A DNA stretch of 64,000 nucleotides from the NCBI GenBank assembly GCA_032229975.1, contig JAVXVG010000008.1:62001-126000 (forward strand), given 5' to 3'. A program made the translations under genes and the position numbers. The notes beneath the pieces were generated by a model. That model made no database searches, had not been told where the DNA came from, and worked only from the letters and a program-made list of their open reading frames with translations. Positions within the stretch are counted from its first letter, which is position 1, and the number at the start of each line of letters is the position of its first letter. The DNA comes from JAIVGV01 sp032229975 (lineage in GTDB: Bacteria; Acidobacteriota; Blastocatellia; Pyrinomonadales; Pyrinomonadaceae). Positions 42,930-51,921 of the stretch are shown in pieces.

Positions 42930-45026
42930 ATGCCGGAACGCTCTAATGCCCGCGTCAGGATCAGACCGGATAACTCGCGCCAGCGAACCTCTCTCGTCGT
43001 CCTCGCAATCGTCCTCTGGATGCTCGTCATCAGCGCGCGCCTCGTCTATCTACAGGTCATCCAGCACGAACAGTTGAGCGAGCGCGCACGCAGGCAGCAG
43101 CAATCAACCGTCGAGACGAACGGCGCGCGCGGTCTCATACTCGACCGACAGGGTAGAGAACTCGCGCGCAGCCTCGATGTCGATTCCTTCTTCGCCGTGC
43201 CAACTGCGATGACGGACACGTGCGCGACGGCGCAGGCCCTCGCGCCACTCATCGGCACTAACGCAGATGCGCTCGAAGCGCGACTCAACCATGCGAAGGA
43301 TGCGGGCCACAAGTTTCTCTGGCTCGCGCGTGAGCTTGAGCCCGAACAGTCGGAGAAGATCGCGTCGCTCAACTTGGAAGGCGTGCAGTCGATCAAGGAG
43401 TCGAAGCGTTACTACCCGAACGGCCCTCTCGCGGCGCACGTCATCGGCTTCGTCGGGTTGGACGACATAGGACTCGCGGGCGTCGAAGGCTTCCGCAACT
43501 CTTCGCTCACAGGCGACGCCGGACAATTAACGACGGGCCACGATGCGCGCAGTCGCCCGTTCGAGAGCGCGCAGATTGATCCTAAATCGGGCGACTCTAT
43601 AGTGCTCACGATTGATCAGAACATTCAGTACACGGTCGAGCGCGCGCTGACATCCGCGTTAGAGAGCACGCACGCGAAAGCGGGCGCGGCGCTCGTGCTC
43701 GATCCGCACACGGGCGAGATACTGGCCCTCGCCAACGCGCCGACGTTCGATCCGAACACTGCGAAACAGGTCGCGCCCGAAGTGCTCGCGAACAAGGCTC
43801 TGCAATACACCTACGAGCCGGGCTCGACGTTTAAGGTCGTCGCCTACTCCGGCGCGATTGAAGAGAAACTAGTGAAGCCGACCGACATGATCGATTGCCA
43901 GATGGGATCGATCAACATCTTCGGTCGTACGATTCACGACTCGCACCCGCACGGCGTTTTAACGATCACGGAAGCTCTCGCGCAATCGTCGAACGTGGCC
44001 GCGATCAAGCTCGGCATGAAACTCGGCGACGCGCGACTGTTCGACTACATCAAACGTTTCGGCTTCGGCGCAAAGACCGGCGTCGAATTGCCGGGCGAGA
44101 CGCGCGGATTGCTGCGCGACGTATCGCGTTGGGATAAGACCTCTATCGGATCGATCCCGATGGGACAGGAGATCGGCGTCACGCCCGTACAGGTCGCAGC
44201 CGCCTTTGGCACGATTGCCAACGAAGGCGTGCGCATCGCGCCGCACATTATTAAGGAGACGCGCGACGGCGCGGGGAAGAGCGTCGCACAGCCGCAACCG
44301 GAACAGCACCGCGTCGTGAGCGCGGAGACGGCGCGCACCATTCGCTCGATGCTTGAGATGGTGACGCTCGATGGCACGGCGAAAGCCGCGCAGCTCGACG
44401 GCTACACGGCGGCGGGCAAGACGGGCACGGCGCAGAAGATCGATCCCAAAACGCACGGCTACTCGAAGACGAAGTATGTCGCATCGTTCGTCGGCTTCGC
44501 TCCCGTCGATCATCCTTCGGTCGTGATCATCGTCGTACTCGATGAGCCGGGCACGGCCATCTATGGCGGCACGGTGGCCGCGCCGGTCTTCAAAGAGATC
44601 GCCGAGCAGGTGCTGCCTTACATGGGCGTCGCGCCGGACACGGACACGAAACAAGTTGCGCCACATGCGGATGAGATCGCGCAAGCCGCGTTCACGCGCG
44701 CGCGCGCAGAGGCCGATGCGAAGTCGCGGAACAATTCGACAGGTTCTGAAAGTGAAGTTGCCCCAGCAACTACGCCGTTGGTCGTCGAGGGGGTGCGAGA
44801 GCAGGGCGGTGTGAGCGAAGTGGTTTACGCGGCTGCAGGTGATCGCGCGCTTCTGATGCCGGACGTGCGCGGTCGCAGCGTCCGCGACGCAATGCGTATC
44901 TGCGCCGCGCTTGGGTTAGAACTCGAAGCGCGCGGCGAGGGCCGGGCCTTCGAGCAAAGTCCGGCGGCGGGCTCGCCCGTCGAAGTCGGTCACAAGGTCA
45001 CAGTCAGTTTCGCGAGGAGCGATTGA
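42930..45026 (+). CDS. ftsI: Septal transpeptidase FtsI (class B PBP) with PASTA domain
   Basis: 698 aa. A membrane anchor (about 22-42) and pedestal domain (GLILDRQGRELARS) precede the transpeptidase domain. Active-site motifs: STFK (Ser about 299, YEPGSTFK), SSN (about 353, LAQSSNVA) and KTGT (about 494, AAGKTGTAQ). After a Ser/Thr/Ala linker comes one PASTA domain (about 635-698, MPDVRGRSVRDAMRICAALGLELE). PASTA on FtsI is common in Gram-positive PBP2x/SpoVD and less usual in a diderm. It cross-links septal peptidoglycan; partner FtsW is encoded downstream. Confidence 0.95.
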   Translation: MPERSNARVRIRPDNSRQRTSLVVLAIVLWMLVISARLVYLQVIQHEQLSERARRQQQSTVETNGARGLILDRQGRELARSLDVDSFFAVPTAMTDTCATAQALAPLIGTNADALEARLNHAKDAGHKFLWLARELEPEQSEKIASLNLEGVQSIKESKRYYPNGPLAAHVIGFVGLDDIGLAGVEGFRNSSLTGDAGQLTTGHDARSRPFESAQIDPKSGDSIVLTIDQNIQYTVERALTSALESTHAKAGAALVLDPHTGEILALANAPTFDPNTAKQVAPEVLANKALQYTYEPGSTFKVVAYSGAIEEKLVKPTDMIDCQMGSINIFGRTIHDSHPHGVLTITEALAQSSNVAAIKLGMKLGDARLFDYIKRFGFGAKTGVELPGETRGLLRDVSRWDKTSIGSIPMGQEIGVTPVQVAAAFGTIANEGVRIAPHIIKETRDGAGKSVAQPQPEQHRVVSAETARTIRSMLEMVTLDGTAKAAQLDGYTAAGKTGTAQKIDPKTHGYSKTKYVASFVGFAPVDHPSVVIIVVLDEPGTAIYGGTVAAPVFKEIAEQVLPYMGVAPDTDTKQVAPHADEIAQAAFTRARAEADAKSRNNSTGSESEVAPATTPLVVEGVREQGGVSEVVYAAAGDRALLMPDVRGRSVRDAMRICAALGLELEARGEGRAFEQSPAAGSPVEVGHKVTVSFARSD

Positions 45027-45393
45027 AGTCGCGCGCTAAGGATCGTTGGCGCGCGAAAGTTTCCCCTTGTTCGAACACAGGAGACGAGAAGGTCAATGAC
45101 ACTTCCCCCGCAGGGCAGCCCGCACTACGAGTTGAGACTCAGGATCGCGGGATGCCGAGAGCGCATGAGAAAGAATCGCGTCGCGCACAGAGAGTTCTCG
45201 CGCGACGCGAACGCGGAGGCGAACGAAAAGAGCGATGGTGAATCATCAACCACCGCAGACGAGGAGGACGGACGCCGCGCGCTGAGATTAAAATTGAACC
45301 GAAGTTAGAAGAGACGCAACGACGATGCCACTCTCGCACGCCGAAAGCGTCCGACACGAAAACTCGGCGCGGTAAGGAACGACTGAAGAAGAA
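45027..45393 (+). other. Gap at the usual murE position, no gene seen
   Basis: 367 bp between ftsI and murF, where most dcw clusters have murE. Two short overlapping frames (45023-45241, 45096-45308) have no MurE motif (no GxxGKT), no hydrophobic pattern and no ribosome-binding site. Nothing else is recognised. Confidence 0.6.
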
Positions 45394-46893
45394 GTGAAAC
45401 TCGAAACGGCAGCGCGAAGGATGCGTGCCACCATGCCCGACTCCGCGCGGGCGGGGCCAGAGTTCTTTGACAAAGAGTTGACAGGCTACGCCATCGACTC
45501 GCGTACGGTCGCGACAGGCGATCTCTTCTTCGCACTCGCGCCCGAAGATTACCGCCGACACTTCTTCACTGCCAAGGAGTTCGACGACGGTCATCGCTTC
45601 ATCGCGCAGGCATTGCGTGGAGGCGCGGTCGCCGCAGTCGCGCGCCGCGCGCGGGTCGATGGCGATACGGAGTTCGGCGAGTTTCGCGGACGCTTGCTCT
45701 TAGTTGATGACGTGATCGACGCGCTGCAATCGCTCGCGCACGAGACGCTGCGTGAGTGGGGCGGCAAGGTGGTCGGCATCACGGGCAGCGCGGGCAAGAC
45801 GACGGCGAAGGACTTGACGGCGCACATTCTCACCTTCGCTGGTCGGCACACGTTGAAGACGCAGAAGAACTTCAACAATGAGCTTGGGCTCGCGCTCTCG
45901 ATCCTGCAAATGGAATCGGGTGGCGCGAAACCGGCGGAGTTCGACGTTGCGATCTTGGAGATGGGCCAGTCGATGCTCGGAGAGATTCGCAGGCTGTGCG
46001 AGATCGCGCCGCCGGACATCGGCGTCGTCTTGCTCGTCGCGCCCGTGCATCTAGAGTTCTTCGCTTCGGTCGAAGAGATCGCCGAAGGGAAGGGCCAGAT
46101 CGTCGAAGGCATCAAGCCCGGCGGCATCGCCGTCTTGAATGCGGATGATGAGCGAGTCGCAGCGATGCGCGCGAGACACGACGGGCGCGTCATCACGTTC
46201 GGCATCGAGAACGCGGCGGACGTGGCGGCGGCTGACATTGAATCGGCGCGTTTGGGGCTGACGCAGTTTCGTCTCTGCACGCCGCTCGGTGAAGCAGTCG
46301 CGCAGTTGCCTCTGCCCGGTCGTCACAATCTGATGAACGCACTCGCCGCAGCTTCGGTCGCCACCTGTTTCGGCATCACGCCCGATGTGATCGCGCTCTC
46401 TCTCGCATCGGCGAGACCCACGGAGATGCGCGGCGAGGTGGTGAATTTCGCGGCGGGCTTCAGTCTCATCGACGACTCGTACAACTCGAACCCGCGCTCG
46501 CTCCTGAGCATGGTTAGCTCGCTCGTCGAGAGTCGCGGGGAAGAGGGCCGGAGAACACGACGCACGATCATCGTCGCGGGCGAGATGTTGGAGTTGGGCG
46601 CGGAGGCTGCGTCGATGCACCGCGAGGCGGGGAGAGAGATGGCCGCGCTCGGCGTCTCGGTGTTGTACGGCGTGCGAGGTCTCGCGCGTGAACTGATTGA
46701 AGGCGCGCGCGAGGGCGGGTTGACGGAAGAAGCCGCGCGCTTCTTCGAGACGACAGACGACGCGACTGAGTCGCTTCTCAAGGAAGTGCGCGAGGGCGAT
46801 CTCATTCTCGTCAAAGGCTCGCGCGGCGTGCACACGGAACGGGTCGTTAAAGCCTTGCGCGAGAGATTCGCGCCGGTCGGCGAGGACGAGTAA
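45394..46893 (+). CDS. murF: UDP-MurNAc-tripeptide:D-Ala-D-Ala ligase
   Basis: 499 aa from GTG 45394. Mur-ligase three-domain protein: N-terminal substrate domain with YAIDSRTVATGDLFFAL (about 31-47), ATP site GITGSAGKTTAKDL (about 129-142), FNNELGLALSIL, EMGQSMLGEI, and the C-terminal DDSYNSNPRSLLSMV (about 363). The DSRTV and EMGAS-like motifs separate MurF from MurE. It adds D-Ala-D-Ala to the stem peptide. mraY follows 3 bp after the stop. Confidence 0.95.
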   Translation: MKLETAARRMRATMPDSARAGPEFFDKELTGYAIDSRTVATGDLFFALAPEDYRRHFFTAKEFDDGHRFIAQALRGGAVAAVARRARVDGDTEFGEFRGRLLLVDDVIDALQSLAHETLREWGGKVVGITGSAGKTTAKDLTAHILTFAGRHTLKTQKNFNNELGLALSILQMESGGAKPAEFDVAILEMGQSMLGEIRRLCEIAPPDIGVVLLVAPVHLEFFASVEEIAEGKGQIVEGIKPGGIAVLNADDERVAAMRARHDGRVITFGIENAADVAAADIESARLGLTQFRLCTPLGEAVAQLPLPGRHNLMNALAAASVATCFGITPDVIALSLASARPTEMRGEVVNFAAGFSLIDDSYNSNPRSLLSMVSSLVESRGEEGRRTRRTIIVAGEMLELGAEAASMHREAGREMAALGVSVLYGVRGLARELIEGAREGGLTEEAARFFETTDDATESLLKEVREGDLILVKGSRGVHTERVVKALRERFAPVGEDE

Positions 46894-46896
46894 CAG

Positions 46897-48048
46897 ATGC
46901 TCTACTACATCTTTTACGAGTGGCTTTACCGGAGACTCTCGGCGGGCGGCGCGGAGGAGTCTTACTTCGTCAAGGCGCTCAACGTCTTCCAGTACGTCAC
47001 GTTCCGCACGGCTTATGCGACGGTGACGGCGCTGCTGATCTCTCTACTCTTCGGCGGTCGCGTGATTCGGGCTCTGCGCGATCTGAACATCGGGCAGCAG
47101 ATTCGCGAAGAGGGCCCCGCCTCGCACATGGCGAAGCGCAACACGCCGACGATGGGCGGCGTGCTCATCATCGGATCGGTCTTGATCTCGACTCTGCTCT
47201 GGGCGCGGCTCTCGAATGTTTACATCTGGATCGTCCTTGTTGCGACCGCAGCCTTCGCCGCCATCGGTTTCATGGACGACTACGCGAAGGTCGCCAAAAA
47301 ACAGAGCCTCGGTTTGACGGGCAAGCAGAAGATCGCGGCGCAGCTCGCCGTCGCGCTCGCGGTCTGGGCCGGTCTCTATTTTCTGGCGGGCGACAGCTAC
47401 TCTTGGAACATCTCTCTGCCGTTCTTCAAGCAGACGGACATCACGCGGATCACGAACATCGGGCCATGGTTGTATCTCCCGTTCATCGTCCTTGTCTTAA
47501 CGGGCGCATCGAACGCGGTGAACTTGACGGACGGCTTGGACGGACTCGCGATCAGCGTCACCTTCATCGCGATGGTCGCGCTCACGGCTTTCACTTATGT
47601 GAGTGGCGACGAGCGTTGGGCGCGGATGCTCTTCATCGATCATCGGGCGGGCGTCGGCGAGTTGACGGTCTTCTGCGGCGCGATGGCGGGCGCGAGCTTA
47701 GGCTTCCTCTGGTACAACGCGCCGCCCGCCGATGTGTTCATGGGCGACGTGGGCAGCCTCGCTATCGGCGGCGCGATTGGCACGATTGGAATTTTAACGA
47801 AGCAGGAGTTCATTCTGGTTCTGGTCGGCGGCGTCTTCGTCATCGAGGCGATGTCAGTGATGCTGCAAGTCTCCTTCTTCAAGCTGACGAAGCGACGCAC
47901 GGGCACGGGCCGCAGGTTGTTCAAGATGACGCCGCTTCATCATCACTTCGAGATGCAGGGCTGGCGCGAATCGAAGGTCGTTTTTCGTTTCGTGATCTTG
48001 GCGATTCTCTTCGCCCTCTTGAGTCTCTCGACGTTGAAGCTCAGATGA
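46897..48048 (+). CDS. mraY: Phospho-MurNAc-pentapeptide translocase
   Basis: 383-aa polytopic membrane enzyme with about ten helices that makes lipid I on undecaprenyl phosphate. Signatures: HMAKRNTPTMGGVLI (about 76), GFMDDYAKV (about 126, metal/active Asp), TGASNAVNLTDGLDGLA (about 205), NAPPADVFMGDVGSL (about 277) and MTPLHHHFEMQGW near the end. Operon member; starts 3 bp after murF. Confidence 0.97.
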   Translation: MLYYIFYEWLYRRLSAGGAEESYFVKALNVFQYVTFRTAYATVTALLISLLFGGRVIRALRDLNIGQQIREEGPASHMAKRNTPTMGGVLIIGSVLISTLLWARLSNVYIWIVLVATAAFAAIGFMDDYAKVAKKQSLGLTGKQKIAAQLAVALAVWAGLYFLAGDSYSWNISLPFFKQTDITRITNIGPWLYLPFIVLVLTGASNAVNLTDGLDGLAISVTFIAMVALTAFTYVSGDERWARMLFIDHRAGVGELTVFCGAMAGASLGFLWYNAPPADVFMGDVGSLAIGGAIGTIGILTKQEFILVLVGGVFVIEAMSVMLQVSFFKLTKRRTGTGRRLFKMTPLHHHFEMQGWRESKVVFRFVILAILFALLSLSTLKLR

Positions 48049-48098
48049 TCGAGTGTTGATTTAAGATTGAGAATTTAAAATTTCGACTTAACACACAA

Positions 48099-49514
48099 AT
48101 GGAGTTGAGCGGCAAAAAAACTCTGGTCATGGGCGCGGGACTGAGCGGCGTCTCTGCCGCGCGCTTCCTCGCCGCGCGCGGCGCAACCGTCGCGTTGAAT
48201 GATCGCAAGCCGCTTGAAGAGTGGACGGACGAAGCGCGATCTTTGAAGACGGAAGGCATCGGGCTGCTCGCGGGCGATGCGCCGATGTGGTTGCTCGATC
48301 AGATCGAGTTGATCGTCTTGAGTCCCGGCGTGCCGACCAAATCAATTCCGGTGCGCTACGCCGAGCGCGCGGGCGCGGAAGTTGTTGGCGAGGTCGAACT
48401 CGCGGCGCGCTTCCTTCGTGGCCGCCTCGTCGCCATCACGGGCACGAACGGGAAGACGACGACGACAAGTCTCGTCGGAGAACTTTTGAAAGGCGCGGGT
48501 TTGACCACGCAGGTCGGCGGCAACATCGGCACGCCTTTAACGTCGCTCGTCGAATCATCGAGTGATGACGGATGGACTGTCGTCGAAGTGTCGAGCTACC
48601 AGCTTGAGACGATCAGAGATTTCCATGCGAACGTCGCGATTGTTTTGAACCTGATGCCCGACCACATGGATCGCTACGAGAGTTTGATGGACTACGCCGC
48701 CGCCAAGCACAACATCTTTCGCAACCAGACGGCGGAGGACATCGCGATCTTAAACGCCGACGACAAACTCGTCTCTTCGTGGGCAACAGGCTTGCGCGCG
48801 CACGTCACGCTTTTTAGCACGCGGCGCGAATTAGAAGACGGACTGTTCCTGCGCGCTGGAAGAGAACTCGTCTCGCGCACGCTCGACGGCGAAAAAGTTT
48901 TGCTGACGCGCGATGACATTAAACTTCGTGGCTTGCACAACGTCGAGAACGTGCTCGCCTCGCTCGCCGCCGGGCTCGCGTGCGGGGCCGATCCAGAGTC
49001 GATGCGCGAGACGATCAGAAACTTCGGGCCGGTCGAGCATCGACTTGAGTTCGTCGCAGAAATTAACGGCGTCAAGTTCTTCAACGACTCGAAGGCGACG
49101 AACGTCGATGCAGCCGTCAAAGCCTTTGAGGCGTTCGCCGACGAAACGGGCAAAGTCGTTTTAATCATCGGTGGTCGTGGCAAGAACGCGCCCTACGCGC
49201 CGCTCGCGTCGCTCGCCGAACGCAAAGCACGCGCGCTTGTCTTGATCGGCGAAGATGCCGAACGCATCGAGTCGGAGTTGAAAGATCATGCGCGCACGTT
49301 GCGCGCCACGGACATGGCGGATGCCGTCCGCCTCGCGAGTGAAACGGCAAGAGACGGCGACATCGTTCTGCTCGCGCCCGCGTGCGCGAGCTTCGATATG
49401 TTCCGAAGCTACGAGCATCGCGGGAAGGTTTTTAAGGAAGCTGTGAGAAGCAATCAGCGATCAGCCGTCAGCCGTCAGCCAGAGAACGCTGTCGTGCTGA
49501 GTGCTGACGGCTGA
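48099..49514 (+). CDS. murD: UDP-MurNAc-L-Ala:D-Glu ligase
   Basis: 471 aa. The Rossmann-like N-domain has LVMGAGLSGVSAARFLAARG; the ATP site is ITGTNGKTTTTSLVGELL (about 113-130), then NIGTPL, SSYQLETI, LMPDHMDRY, and C-terminal FFNDSKATNVDAAVKA and LLAPACASFDMF (about 425). It adds D-Glu to UDP-MurNAc-L-Ala. The last 20 or so residues, after KVFKEAV (SNQRSAVSRQ onward), are encoded by a heptad hairpin. The native stop has apparently been displaced, though the fold ends before this. Confidence 0.96.
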   Translation: MELSGKKTLVMGAGLSGVSAARFLAARGATVALNDRKPLEEWTDEARSLKTEGIGLLAGDAPMWLLDQIELIVLSPGVPTKSIPVRYAERAGAEVVGEVELAARFLRGRLVAITGTNGKTTTTSLVGELLKGAGLTTQVGGNIGTPLTSLVESSSDDGWTVVEVSSYQLETIRDFHANVAIVLNLMPDHMDRYESLMDYAAAKHNIFRNQTAEDIAILNADDKLVSSWATGLRAHVTLFSTRRELEDGLFLRAGRELVSRTLDGEKVLLTRDDIKLRGLHNVENVLASLAAGLACGADPESMRETIRNFGPVEHRLEFVAEINGVKFFNDSKATNVDAAVKAFEAFADETGKVVLIIGGRGKNAPYAPLASLAERKARALVLIGEDAERIESELKDHARTLRATDMADAVRLASETARDGDIVLLAPACASFDMFRSYEHRGKVFKEAVRSNQRSAVSRQPENAVVLSADG

Positions 49515-49527
49515 CGGCTAAGTGCTT
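49450..49527. repeat. Heptad hairpin at the murD end (AGCCGTC unit)
   Basis: Left arm: AGCAATC, AGCGATC, AGCCGTC, AGCCGTC (about 49449-49480). Right arm: GCTGAGT, GCTGACG, GCTGACG, GCTAAGT (about 49496-49526), the reverse complement with a few changes. It codes for the murD C-terminus and stop. Confidence 0.85.
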
Positions 49528-49531
49528 GAGG

Positions 49532-50776
49532 ATGGCAAGAAAGTTACAAGCAGACGAGTGGTTGTTCGCGGCGACGGCGGCACTGGCCCTGTTCGGCGTC
49601 GTGATGGTTTACAGCGCGTCCGCCGACATCTCGTTTCAACAGTTCGGCAGTCAGTATTACTACGTCAAGCGGCAGGCCCTCTGGACTCTGGCGGGGCTCG
49701 CTGTGATGCTCGTCGCTTCGCAGATCGACTATCGGATTTTCAGCCGACGCTACGTTGTGTGGGGCGCGCTCGCGCTCACTGTGCTCGCGCTCGTCGCAGT
49801 CTTCGGCTTCTCGCCGACGAACGGCGCGCGCCGTTGGATCAAGCTGCCGGGCATGTCGCTCCAGCCTTCGGAGTTCTCGAAGCTCGTGCTCGCGGTCTTT
49901 CTCGCGTGGCTGCTTGAGCGACGCGCGGGCGAAGAAGGATCAATCCGGCGCACGCTCATACCGGCCCTCGGCGTGACCGGATTGCTCGCCGCGCTCGTCG
50001 CGAAAGAGCCAGACCTCGGCACGGCGATGATGCTCGGCGTCATCTGCTTCGTGATGCTCTACACGGCGGGGGCCCGCTTACTTCACCTCGGCGCGCTCGG
50101 CGCGGCAGGCGTGGGCGTCGTCGTCATCGCGATCATTACCGCGCCGTTTCGCATGAGGCGCATGGGCGCGTTTCTCGATCCGTGGGCCGACGCGCAAGGG
50201 ACGGGCTATCAGATCGTGCAGTCTTTGCTCGCGGTCGGATCGGGCGGCGCGCATGGCGTGGGCTTCGCAGAGGGGAAACAAAAAATGTTCTTCCTTCCCT
50301 TCGCACACTCGGATTACATCTTCGCAGTCGTTGGCGAAGAACTAGGATTAGTCGGCGGACTAACCGTGCTCGCAGTCTTCGGTCTCTTCCTATGGCGCGG
50401 CTCGCGTGCGGCGCGGCGCGCGCCGGATCGCTTCGGGATGCTGTTAGGACTTGGCATCGTGACGGGCATCGTTGCGCAGGCCCTCTTTAATATGAGCGTC
50501 GTGCTTTCGCTCTTGCCGTCGAAAGGTATTCCGTTGCCCTTCATCTCCTACGGCGGCTCGTCGATGCTTCTGACGCTCGCGGGCGTCGGCGTGCTCTTGA
50601 ACATCTCGCAGCAGGGAACCGACGCGCACAACGCTGAACTGCTCAGACTCGGCGGCGCAAGGTCAGAGACGCGAGGCGACGTGAAGAGGGAAGCATACGC
50701 GGGTGAGCGAACCGGCCCTGCGTCGCCGCGACCGCGCATTCCCGTATCGCAGACGTGGCGACCGGAGGGCCGTTGA
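49532..50776 (+). CDS. ftsW: Septal glycosyltransferase FtsW (SEDS)
   Basis: About 414 aa with ten hydrophobic helices. SEDS-family motifs: LALFGVVMVYSAS near the start, YVKRQALWTLAGLAVM, KLPGMSLQPSEFSKLVLAVFLAWLL (about 107-131), KEPDLGTAMMLG, GYQIVQSLLAVGSGG, FLPFAHSDYIFAVVGEELGL (about 252-271), and LPSKGIPLPFISYGGSSML (about 330-348). It polymerises lipid II at the septum with FtsI. ATG 49532 follows TTGAGG. The C-terminal 50 residues are a polar tail. The stop overlaps the murG start. Confidence 0.95.
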   Translation: MARKLQADEWLFAATAALALFGVVMVYSASADISFQQFGSQYYYVKRQALWTLAGLAVMLVASQIDYRIFSRRYVVWGALALTVLALVAVFGFSPTNGARRWIKLPGMSLQPSEFSKLVLAVFLAWLLERRAGEEGSIRRTLIPALGVTGLLAALVAKEPDLGTAMMLGVICFVMLYTAGARLLHLGALGAAGVGVVVIAIITAPFRMRRMGAFLDPWADAQGTGYQIVQSLLAVGSGGAHGVGFAEGKQKMFFLPFAHSDYIFAVVGEELGLVGGLTVLAVFGLFLWRGSRAARRAPDRFGMLLGLGIVTGIVAQALFNMSVVLSLLPSKGIPLPFISYGGSSMLLTLAGVGVLLNISQQGTDAHNAELLRLGGARSETRGDVKREAYAGERTGPASPRPRIPVSQTWRPEGR

Positions 50777-51882
50777 TGCGCGTGCTCTTCGCTGCGGGCG
50801 GCACGGGCGGGCACATCTACCCGGCGATTGCCGTGGCGAACGAGGTCATGCGACGCGACGAGAGATCGTCGATCCGTTTCGTCGGCACGGCGCGCGGGTT
50901 GGAGACGAAGTTAGTGCCGCAAGCCGGGTTTGAACTTTCGCTCATTGAAAGCGCGGGACTGATGAACATGGGACTCGCGTCGCGCCTTCGCGGGCTCGCG
51001 GTGCTCCCGAAAAGTTTCTTCGACGCGCGAAGGCTCATCAGAGAGTTTCGGCCCGACGCGGTCGTCGGCGCGGGCGGCTACGTGACGGGCCCCGTGTTGT
51101 TGACGGCGGCCTTGATGAAGCGACCGACGCTCGTCATGGAGTCGAACGCCGTGCCGGGTTTCACGAACCGCAGGCTCGCGCGCTTCGTCGATGCGGCGGC
51201 GGTCTCGTTTGAAATGTCGCTTCCATACTTCGGCAACAAGGCAGTCGTCACCGGCAATCCCGTCCGCCGCGAGTTCTTTGACATTCCTATGAAGGTGCGC
51301 GATCCTTCGCGTTTTTCGTTGCTGCTCTTCGGCGGCTCGCAGGGCGCGCACGCCGTCAACGAAGCGATGCTCGACGCGCTGCCGCATCTCGAAAATTATC
51401 GAGAGCGTTTGCGCGTCATGCACCAGACAGGCCCCCTCGACTTCGAGCGCGTGCGCGCGGCTTATGCGGCTATCGGGTGGACTGACGAAGCGGCAAGCGT
51501 GCGCGAGTACATCGACGACATGATGCGCGAGTTCGCCGATGCTGATCTGATCGTCTCTCGCGCGGGCGCGACGACAGCCGCCGAACTCATGGCGGCGGGC
51601 AAGACAGCGATCATGATTCCGCTCCCCGGACAGATCGAGCAGCAGCGCAACGCCGAAGCTCTCCGCGACGCGGGCGCGGCAGAGATGATTCTGCAAGCAG
51701 AGTTAACGGGCGAACGCCTCGCCCTTGAGATCGCGAAATTGATCGATAACCCCGAAGAGATCACGCGCCGCGAGCAAGCCGCGCGCAAGCTCGCCAGACC
51801 CGACGCCGCGTCAGTCGCGGTTGACATGATCGAGAAGTTGGTAGCAGTCAGCAGTCAGCAGTCAGCAGTCAGCAAAAACTGA
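50776..51882 (+). CDS. murG: UDP-GlcNAc:lipid I GlcNAc transferase
   Basis: Starts at ATG 50776, overlapping the ftsW stop, with GGAGGG 9 nt upstream. 368 aa. GT28 motifs: FAAGGTGGHIYPAIAVA at the start, VVGAGGYVTGPVLL (about 97), ESNAVPGFTNRRLA, LLFGGSQGAHAVNE (about 184), HQTGPLDFE and LIVSRAGATTAAELMAAGK (about 257). It makes lipid II at the inner face of the membrane. The last 12 residues (AVSSQQSAVSKN) come from the heptad repeat that runs through the stop. Confidence 0.96.
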   Translation: MRVLFAAGGTGGHIYPAIAVANEVMRRDERSSIRFVGTARGLETKLVPQAGFELSLIESAGLMNMGLASRLRGLAVLPKSFFDARRLIREFRPDAVVGAGGYVTGPVLLTAALMKRPTLVMESNAVPGFTNRRLARFVDAAAVSFEMSLPYFGNKAVVTGNPVRREFFDIPMKVRDPSRFSLLLFGGSQGAHAVNEAMLDALPHLENYRERLRVMHQTGPLDFERVRAAYAAIGWTDEAASVREYIDDMMREFADADLIVSRAGATTAAELMAAGKTAIMIPLPGQIEQQRNAEALRDAGAAEMILQAELTGERLALEIAKLIDNPEEITRREQAARKLARPDAASVAVDMIEKLVAVSSQQSAVSKN

Positions 51883-51916
51883 CAAGCTGCTTGTTGAATG
51901 CTGATTGCTGATTACT
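51843..51916. repeat. Heptad repeat at the murG end (AGCAGTC unit)
   Basis: Four perfect tandem AGCAGTC units plus AGC (about 51843-51873), then an A-rich spacer and TTGTTGAATGCTGATTGCTGATT as partly complementary copies (to 51916). It spans the murG stop and reaches 6 bp before the murC ATG. Confidence 0.85.
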
Positions 51917-51921
51917 TGAAT

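Noticed and set aside
45023..45308. Possible murE remnants
   Set aside because: Two short frames without Mur-ligase motifs and far too short; no evidence of decay from murE.
46920..48059. 379-aa plus-strand frame in another phase
   Set aside because: Overlaps mraY, which has all family motifs; the other frame is an Arg/His-rich shadow.
49450..51916. CRISPR-like array
   Set aside because: Units are 7 bp and contiguous without spacers, and arms are inverted. No cas genes are present.
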